Shown: piece after piece, positions 23,405-28,780 of the stretch | Layout of the letters: the number at the start of each line of letters is the position of its first letter | Numbering within the stretch: the stretch's first letter is position 1 | Assembly (NCBI GenBank): GCA_036557405.1 | Contig: DATBHO010000094.1 | Coordinates: 1-28,780 of the forward strand | DNA: 28,780 nt | Direction of reading: 5' to 3' | Source of the DNA: TA-21 sp036557405 | Lineage (GTDB): Archaea > Thermoproteota > Nitrososphaeria > Nitrososphaerales > Nitrososphaeraceae | Translations under genes and position numbers: made by a program | The notes under the pieces: model-generated | What the model saw: the letters and a program-made list of their open reading frames with translations, nothing else | The model's database searches: none | Told to the model about the DNA's origin: nothing

Positions 23405-23424
23405 ACTTTCAATATTCTGTTAAG

Positions 23425-23433
23425 GTATATTTA
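23425..23433 (-). promoter_or_regulatory. TATA-like box for the thioredoxin-fold gene
   Basis: TAAATATAC on the minus strand centred 25 nt before the GTG at 23404. Confidence 0.5.
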
Positions 23434-23597
23434 TTCTCAATTGTGGCGTAGATAGACTAATAAAATTCGGCAAAAAAAACATTCTAAGATGTCAATCTAT
23501 TAACTCGTTATCAAATTTCGTACCATGTTGTTGAAAAACGCAATACTAAATGGCAAAGCAGTAAAGAATTTAGTAGATACTTTTTTCAAGTAGAATA

Positions 23598-24908
23598 TTG
23601 ATCGCCATCCTAAATCTAAAATTTCCATTTGAACTTAAGGATGATCAACGCCAAGCAGTAGACGCATGGTTAAACAGTAAGTTTCGGGGCTCAATAATTT
23701 ATAGTACTGGAACTGGAAAAACTGAAATTGCATTTGAATGCGCACGAAGATTAGCAGAAATTAAGCATAGCAATGACGTTACGTTATTTTCTAAAGATAA
23801 AAAGACAGGAAAATCAAACCAAATATTTAGAATTTTGTTAATAGTGCCAAGAATTGTACTTATTGACCAGAACGTAAATCGACTACTCAAATATGGATTA
23901 TCGAGAGAATCTATTGGAACTTATTTTGGAGAACAAAAAGACGTAAGAGAAATTACAATTAGCACTTATCAGAGTGTCATAAATCGCTTAGACTTGATAA
24001 GAGAGTCTGATATGATCATTCTCGATGAAATCCATTTTTTGAGTGAAACAGCCAAAGAATTTAGCAGAATATTTCAGATAATAGATGAATATCCTTCAAA
24101 GGGGATACTAGGATTAACAGCTACCATAAATGAGAATGATTCCCGCTATAAAACTATAATTAGAACTTTGCCTCCTGTAAAGAAATATTTAATCAAAGAT
24201 GCCGTATCAGATGGAAGGTTGGCCAAACCACAGGTTGTTCCCATACCTGTAAATTTTACTGATTCTGAGAAAAAAACCTATACTGAAACTTCAGCAAAGA
24301 TATCTTCCCTATCACGTAAACTTGGAGTGTTTGATCCCAAAAGGGTATCCATTTTACTTTTCAAAGGTGGATATAGTGCAAAATTAGCTAAATTGTGGTT
24401 TGAAAATGTTAGAAAAAGGAAAAAATTACTTAGCTCTGCCCAAAATAAAATGCTGGCAGCTGTAAATATCGTAAAGAAGCATCCATTAGAACCAATCATG
24501 ATATTTAGTGAGACTGTTGATTCTATAAAAAAATTAGAAAGCATATTGGAATCAAATGGAATTACCTCTAGATCTATCCATAATAAAATACCAGCTAATC
24601 AGAGAAAGAAAATTTTGGAAGAATGGGGAAGGGAGTACTTTCCATTGTTATCTGTCCATACTCTTGAAATAGGTTATGACATACCTGAAGTCAGAATAGC
24701 AATAATAATTTCAAATAGTTCAAATTTTAATCAAGTTGCACAAAGAATTGGCAGAGTGATTAGAAAAACAAGCAGAAAGAATTATGCATTGGTATATGTA
24801 ATTTACATAAGAGATTCCAAAGACACCAGTACCCTTAGAATGGTAAAGTCTACTATCGACAATTCGGACAGAGATAACCAACTAAAATTGACGTCATTTA
24901 GAATTTGA
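23598..24908 (+). CDS. Superfamily 2 DEAD/DEAH-type helicase
   Basis: ATP-dependent nucleic-acid translocase of 436 residues. Motifs: Q-like ELKDDQRQAV (12-21), Walker A STGTGKT (36-42), Ia IVPRIVLIDQ, Walker B DEIH (143-146), motif III LTATI (173-177), and in the second RecA domain MIFSETVDSIKKL, LLSVHTLEIGYDIPEVRIAI and motif VI QRIGRVIRK. It resembles the XPB/RecG-like type III restriction helicase group, without an accessory nuclease domain. The start is TTG at 23598; an in-frame stop at 23574 leaves few codons upstream, and no ATG is available near the front. Convergent with the XPB-like gene, 75 nt between stops. Function in repair is likely, but no specific pathway can be named. Confidence 0.85.
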   Translation: MIAILNLKFPFELKDDQRQAVDAWLNSKFRGSIIYSTGTGKTEIAFECARRLAEIKHSNDVTLFSKDKKTGKSNQIFRILLIVPRIVLIDQNVNRLLKYGLSRESIGTYFGEQKDVREITISTYQSVINRLDLIRESDMIILDEIHFLSETAKEFSRIFQIIDEYPSKGILGLTATINENDSRYKTIIRTLPPVKKYLIKDAVSDGRLAKPQVVPIPVNFTDSEKKTYTETSAKISSLSRKLGVFDPKRVSILLFKGGYSAKLAKLWFENVRKRKKLLSSAQNKMLAAVNIVKKHPLEPIMIFSETVDSIKKLESILESNGITSRSIHNKIPANQRKKILEEWGREYFPLLSVHTLEIGYDIPEVRIAIIISNSSNFNQVAQRIGRVIRKTSRKNYALVYVIYIRDSKDTSTLRMVKSTIDNSDRDNQLKLTSFRI

Positions 24909-24983
24909 TGTTACGATGCACGTTTGTAAAGTTCTATTATTGAATAACCAAGAGACATAATGAAATAAGACGAACCTGAAAAC

Positions 24984-26345
24984 CTATTTCGGTATATTTC
25001 TATGTCTTCTGTCACTGGTTAAAGCTTCTGAAGTACCACTTGAAATAATTTCAATCAATTTTGCCTGATTATTATCGTTTTTTGGTCTTAATAATCTTCC
25101 CAATCTTTGGATAAACTCCCTACTACTACCAGTCCCACTTACTAATATCCCCAGTTGTGCGTCCGGAACATCTATTCCTTCATCCAATACTTTTGAAGTA
25201 ACAATTGCTTTATATCTACCGTCCTTGAATCCGTTAATGACGTCTTCCCTTTCCTCTTTAGAGGACTTGTGTGTAATAAATGGAATAAGAAAAACATTGG
25301 ATATTTCGTAGACTAGCTTGTTATGTTGTGTGAATATTATAGTTTTGATATCTTTGTTTTCACATAATATCTTTCTAATCTCATAAATTTTAGACCTGCT
25401 ATTGAGTGCAATATTCATTGCTTTGTTCCTTGCTATTAAGGCACGTCTCGCCATAATATTTTTTGATGATATAATGATTAATCGCTTGAATGCACCACGA
25501 GAATTCATTTTCAGTCCGATTCTTTTTAAACATGTGTGATATATCCCCATATTTTCTTTATATTCCAAATATTCTTCTGCTGACATGAACGTTTGTTTTT
25601 TTTCAAGAGTATAATTTGCAAGATAATTATTTTTGGCTAGTTCTTTTGCTGTAATTTGAAATATAGTTTTTCCAATTAAAAATGGAAAATCTTCTTCCAA
25701 ATGGTCTTCACGTTCTATAGTAGCAGTAAGTCCTAGTCTGAATGGTGCTACAAATGTTTCTGCAATAAGCCTATATGATGGAGCTGGTAAATGATGTACC
25801 TCATCAAATATGATTAACAAAAACTTGTTTCCAAATGATTGTCCCTTAATATATGCAGAATCATAAGTTGATACGGTAATCGGTTGTAAATTTTCAAGTC
25901 CTCCACCAATATTTCCTATTTCAATATTGAAACTTAATGAGAGTTTTTCTGTCCACTGTTTGATTAAATCAAGCGTAGGTACTATTATCAATGTTGGAGA
26001 ATTAACAATTTCAATAATTTTTAATGCAATTATGGTTTTTCCAGCCCCAGTTGGCAGTACTATTGATCCCCTTTTTTCAATACACCAATTTTCAATTGCT
26101 TCTTGCTGATAATCGCGCAGCTTAATCTTCAATTTTGGAAGATTCATGAGAGGTAACAAGTCCAAAACTTTATCCTCATATTTTATGTTCTTTTCATTAA
26201 GATATTGAGTTATATTTTTATAGTTTATACCATTGGAATACAAACAGTTGGTCTTTGAATTAACTTTAGAATAGGGCAAACTATCGAGTCCCTTTACCAC
26301 AATAGTTCCTTTTTGATATTCAAGCGTAACATGTTTAGAACTCAA
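24984..26345 (-). CDS. XPB/Rad25-like DNA repair helicase
   Basis: SF2 helicase of 453 residues resembling archaeal XPB. The first 65 residues (VTLEYQKGTIVVKGLDSLPY and NYKNITQYLNEKNIKYEDKV) resemble the N-terminal damage-recognition domain. Then LRDYQQEAIENW (76-87), Walker A PTGAGKT (98-104), Walker B DEVHH (181-185), LTATI followed by RED (212-214), a residue set typical of XPB, a thumb-like insertion around 240-310, and motifs VLDEGIDVPDA and QRLGRLLRP (413-421). XPB unwinds damaged DNA, in archaea usually with the nuclease Bax1; no Bax1 gene is adjacent. Start TTG at 26345, with no ATG nearby. Confidence 0.9.
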   Translation of the reverse strand: MSSKHVTLEYQKGTIVVKGLDSLPYSKVNSKTNCLYSNGINYKNITQYLNEKNIKYEDKVLDLLPLMNLPKLKIKLRDYQQEAIENWCIEKRGSIVLPTGAGKTIIALKIIEIVNSPTLIIVPTLDLIKQWTEKLSLSFNIEIGNIGGGLENLQPITVSTYDSAYIKGQSFGNKFLLIIFDEVHHLPAPSYRLIAETFVAPFRLGLTATIEREDHLEEDFPFLIGKTIFQITAKELAKNNYLANYTLEKKQTFMSAEEYLEYKENMGIYHTCLKRIGLKMNSRGAFKRLIIISSKNIMARRALIARNKAMNIALNSRSKIYEIRKILCENKDIKTIIFTQHNKLVYEISNVFLIPFITHKSSKEEREDVINGFKDGRYKAIVTSKVLDEGIDVPDAQLGILVSGTGSSREFIQRLGRLLRPKNDNNQAKLIEIISSGTSEALTSDRRHRNIPK

Positions 26346-26522
26346 TTTGTTATAGTCTGGTTCATGATCATTTTTAAATTATACCAGAAAATCATGTAAA
26401 ATTCATTATTTTTTGTCGAGTTGCCACTATAGGGATAAACATGTATATTTTGTAAGTTAAACTAATTATTATAAAAAAAATTAGAGTTCCAAGTTCCACC
26501 TAGCTCATTAATTACTCGTCTT

Positions 26523-26768
26523 TCAAATCCACATAGAAGGTTCATTACTAAAAACTGTTGTTCTTTGAAGTAGATCTATCTCGATATTGATTTTTTCGTG
26601 AAGCATTTTATTGGACAGCGTCGATTTGGTATTTGTTAATTTATTTTTGGTTTCATTCTGGGTAATCTCTCTATCTTTTTCTTTACTCTTTATAATATTC
26701 TTGAATAGCTCTGTCAATTCATGTGTTAGATCTGGTTGATTTTCCAACTGATCTATTTTTGAATTCAT
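26523..26768 (-). CDS. Small hypothetical coiled-coil-like protein
   Basis: 81 residues from ATG 26768; the frame stays open to TTG 26825. I do not recognise it. The product is highly charged and rich in Lys, Glu, Asn and Thr, with heptad-like helical content (DQLENQPDLTHELTELFKNI, later LSNKMLHEKINIEIDLLQR) and no membrane segment. It lies alone between the XPB-like gene and the uracil-DNA glycosylase gene. It may be a real small protein or a chance frame in AT-rich DNA. Confidence 0.35.
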   Translation of the reverse strand: MNSKIDQLENQPDLTHELTELFKNIIKSKEKDREITQNETKNKLTNTKSTLSNKMLHEKINIEIDLLQRTTVFSNEPSMWI

Positions 26769-27028
26769 CGTATTAAAAAATACCAGTCTTCCTAATAATA
26801 ATCCATAGTTAAAACTATTTGTCAAAGTACATAATGAATTTGAATAAATTGAATTGTCATATTAACATGAACGGATTATTCTGAGTATTACTATCGCGAT
26901 AGTGAGTATGAGTCGATGATATCACACATAAAATCATAAGTAAATTCCATGATGATTTTTCTAGGCATTTGGCATGATAATATATGCAAGGTTCTATATT
27001 AACAAGTAACAAGAGATAACTGGTGTAC

Positions 27029-27595
27029 ATGTCTATCGATACAATTGACAGGATTAGAGATGAAGTTATCAACTGCAGACTATGTAACTTGTGCAAAAAT
27101 AGAACAAATGCAGTTCCTGGTGAGGGTAATTCTAATGCCAGTATCATGTTTGTTGGAGAAGCTCCAGGTAGAAACGAAGATGAGAAGGGTAGACCATTTG
27201 TTGGAATAGCAGGAAAAATCCTTGACGAAATTTTAGCAAAAGTAGGGATAGTTAGATCAAGAGTTTTTGTGACTAATATTGTAAAATGTAGACCTCCTCA
27301 AAATAGAGTTCCCACAGAAGATGAACAGCGTATTTGCAGTAAGTACCTCGATAGAGAAATTTCAATTATCTCTCCGAAAATTATTTGCGTACTTGGTAGA
27401 ACGGCCTTTCAATCATTGATTGGTGATGGAAACATACTTGGAAACTGTGGAAAGTTGATTGAAAAAGATAGGAAACTGTTTTTCATTACAATACACCCAG
27501 CAGCCATAATTTACAATAATAAGCTTCGCTACGCGCTAGAGAAGGATATGCAAACCTTAGTTTCAGAATGCAAACGACTAAACATTCCCATATAA
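27029..27595 (+). CDS. Family 4 uracil-DNA glycosylase (4Fe-4S)
   Basis: Removes uracil from DNA to start base-excision repair; the [4Fe-4S] family is common in archaea. The 188-residue protein has probable cluster ligands C16 and C19 (INCRLC), C87 (VKCRPP) and C103 (RICSKY), the active-site motif GEAPGRNEDEKGRPFVG (43-59), NRVPTEDEQ, and the C-terminal HP motif H156-P157. A possible GTG start at 27023 would add two residues; I use ATG 27029. No neighbouring gene in the same direction. Assignment to UDG type 4 rather than type 5 rests on GEAPG and the length. Confidence 0.94.
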   Translation: MSIDTIDRIRDEVINCRLCNLCKNRTNAVPGEGNSNASIMFVGEAPGRNEDEKGRPFVGIAGKILDEILAKVGIVRSRVFVTNIVKCRPPQNRVPTEDEQRICSKYLDREISIISPKIICVLGRTAFQSLIGDGNILGNCGKLIEKDRKLFFITIHPAAIIYNNKLRYALEKDMQTLVSECKRLNIPI

Positions 27596-27630
27596 TATCC
27601 AAAAGAATTACTAATTAATCGTTATTAGTT

Positions 27631-28065
27631 TTAGAAATTTTCAGCTTTGGTTTTCAGAGCTATATTCATCTTATCAAAACTCACCCTGAGATCTTGATCC
27701 AGCTTATTGCCAACTAATCTCACACCTAATCCTGTGAATATTTCTTTGTGTATGAATGAAACTTTATTGTCGGCAGATTTCTCAATAATAAATATTCGTT
27801 CGCCGTCAAATATACCAGGCAAAAATGATTTTCCTTTCCATCTGAGTTCTTTGTTTATTTCTAATCTAGTTATCGTTGGATAATATGTTCTCTGTTTCCC
27901 GCTAACAGTCTGAATCCTGACCATAATTTTGGATCCTAATTTGGCGTCGCCAACTATCTTTATCATAAATGGATTCCATAATTCGTACTCTTCAAAATTG
28001 ATAAGAATCTTCCAAATTTTTTCAGGTGTAGAATTTGTCTTGATTTGCGTCTCTATTGTCTTCAA
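27631..28065 (-). CDS. SRPBCC (START/Bet v 1-like) domain protein
   Basis: 144 residues forming one hydrophobic-cavity SRPBCC domain: ETQIKTNSTPEKIWKILINF, then EYELWNPFMIKIVGDAKLGSK, strands RTYYPTITRLEINKELRWKGK, IFIIEKSADNKVSFIHKEIF, and the long C-terminal helix (about 118-140). This is the polyketide cyclase/dehydrase-like pattern used for binding lipids or small hydrophobic molecules. No catalytic residues can be assigned and the ligand is unknown. The start is TTG at 28065; a stop codon directly upstream in frame rules out a longer product. Confidence 0.85.
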   Translation of the reverse strand: MKTIETQIKTNSTPEKIWKILINFEEYELWNPFMIKIVGDAKLGSKIMVRIQTVSGKQRTYYPTITRLEINKELRWKGKSFLPGIFDGERIFIIEKSADNKVSFIHKEIFTGLGVRLVGNKLDQDLRVSFDKMNIALKTKAENF

Positions 28066-28277
28066 TTACTCTAATCAATAAGGTTTGATTCTCAATAATG
28101 AATCTTTTGATAGATAGCATAACCTCAGATACCCATCGAACAGAAAAGGGATACTAGCCTTCTTAATTCTTTGTACATAGATCAACTTTGGTAAATTAGC
28201 CTGAAAACATACCCATCATTAAAACTAATTAAATGAAGATAACCTATTCGTAGTATGATTTTTCAGTGGATCCAAAG

Positions 28278-28673
28278 ATGGAAATAATTTGCGATACAAG
28301 CTTCCTCATTGCTTTGGTTTCGAATCCAATTAAATGCTTTGACAAAATTGAAAACGAAATTGGGAAATTAAAATTTGTGGTCCCTACCTTTGTTCTGGAA
28401 GAACTTTATTCTATAGAAAAAAAATCAGGGCCCAAGAAGTCTATGTTTGCAAAAACTGCAATTCGCATATCTAAATTGAAATTTGAAATCAAGGATATTG
28501 GCAAATCAATAAAAGTAGACAATGAAATTCTAGATTATGCAACCAAAAACAGAAAATTTGCTGTGGCTACGCTAGATGGTGATTTATTGAAGAGATTGAG
28601 AATGGCTGATGTGACTACAATTACATTATCCAAGAATAAGATGATAATAGCGAATCGATATTTTGAAGGGTAG
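28278..28673 (+). CDS. PIN-domain protein, probable RNase (archaeal Fcf1-like)
   Basis: 131 residues forming one PIN domain. Acidic residues likely to bind metal are D6 (MEIICDTSFL), E41/E42 (LEELYSIEK), and D100 and D102 (ATLDGDLLKRL), plus D81 in VDNEILDY. This resembles the archaeal stand-alone PIN proteins related to the rRNA-processing nuclease Fcf1, not a classic VapC with a paired antitoxin; no antitoxin-like ORF is adjacent. I use ATG 28278; GTG 28266 would add four residues. An MBL-fold gene follows 31 nt later in the same direction. Confidence 0.85.
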   Translation: MEIICDTSFLIALVSNPIKCFDKIENEIGKLKFVVPTFVLEELYSIEKKSGPKKSMFAKTAIRISKLKFEIKDIGKSIKVDNEILDYATKNRKFAVATLDGDLLKRLRMADVTTITLSKNKMIIANRYFEG

Positions 28674-28704
28674 CTTTAAATCGTCAGTCTATTTTTTATT
28701 ATGC

Positions 28705-28780
28705 ATGTTTGAGTACAACAAGTTAGGTATAACATGGAGCGGCCATGCTGGATTCAGCATCATATTTGGTAATAAGAAAG
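28705..28780 (+). CDS. MBL-fold metal-dependent hydrolase (UPF0173-like), 5' part only
   Basis: The gene runs off the window after 25 codons. From ATG 28705 it reads MFEYNKLGITWSGHAGFSII, matching the N-terminal beta-strand and the (L/S)GHA motif of the UPF0173 metallo-beta-lactamase-fold hydrolases. The metal-binding HxHxDH motif would lie beyond the end. Short evidence, so the assignment is tentative. It lies 31 nt downstream of the PIN gene, probably in one transcript. Confidence 0.6.
   Translation, partial: MFEYNKLGITWSGHAGFSIIFGNKK

Noticed and set aside
23598..26345. Helicase pair as part of a defence island or restriction system
   Set aside because: No methyltransferase, nuclease, or other defence gene is nearby; surroundings are repair and housekeeping genes.
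28278..28673. PIN domain as a VapC toxin of a toxin-antitoxin pair
   Set aside because: No small antitoxin-like ORF directly upstream; about 210 bases before it are non-coding, and the sequence is closer to stand-alone archaeal PIN proteins.

Overview
The window looks like a chromosomal segment of an ammonia-oxidising archaeon (Nitrososphaeria, formerly Thaumarchaeota), most likely a low-GC soil lineage of the Nitrososphaerales such as Nitrosocosmicus; the genus is inference. The grounds are archaeal ribosomal proteins (L44e, S27e, L37ae), the archaeal exosome/SBDS/KEOPS/prefoldin cluster, an Amt ammonium transporter, F420 and cobalamin biosynthesis genes, a Thi4 thiazole synthase, TATA-like boxes about 25 nt upstream of start codons (leaderless style), and AT-rich sequence throughout.

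Layout. 159-648: ribosomal pair rpl44e-rps27e (+). 632-4903: five tightly overlapping genes (-) for the late steps of cobalamin synthesis (cobD, cbiP, cbiB, cobS, cobY). 4998-6626: aspartate-semialdehyde dehydrogenase and an Lrp/AsnC regulator (+). 6859-10905: information-processing operon (-) in the order SBDS, rrp4, rrp41, rrp42, rpl37ae, pcc1, pfdB. 11006-12490: Amt (-), preceded by about 545 bases with no convincing gene. 13036-14595: a small ORF over a 30-bp direct repeat, then a TPR/winged-helix protein. 14654-15863: a small HTH regulator divergent from thi4. 15900-16644: a conserved archaeal gene broken by a frameshift in a run of ten T. 16782-20585: thioredoxin reductase, then tusA-cysM and serB-cofE (sulfur, cysteine/serine and F420 metabolism). 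20757-22868: a large secreted protein with three discoidin (F5/8 type C) domains and a metallophosphoesterase domain. 23138-28780: a thioredoxin-fold protein, two tail-to-tail SF2 helicases (one XPB-like), a small hypothetical, family-4 uracil-DNA glycosylase, SRPBCC protein, PIN-domain protein, and the first codons of an MBL-fold hydrolase running off the window.

Most of this is core archaeal gene content. I did not find a clear new defence or mobile system, CRISPR array, tRNA, rRNA or insertion sequence. The most notable signals are: a cobyric acid synthase without its glutaminase domain; a Thi4 with Cys at the sulfur-donor position; a TusA-cysteine synthase pair whose synthase carries an Arg that matches phosphoserine-using CysM; the frameshifted gene with a -1 slippery tract; and the three-discoidin secreted phosphoesterase.
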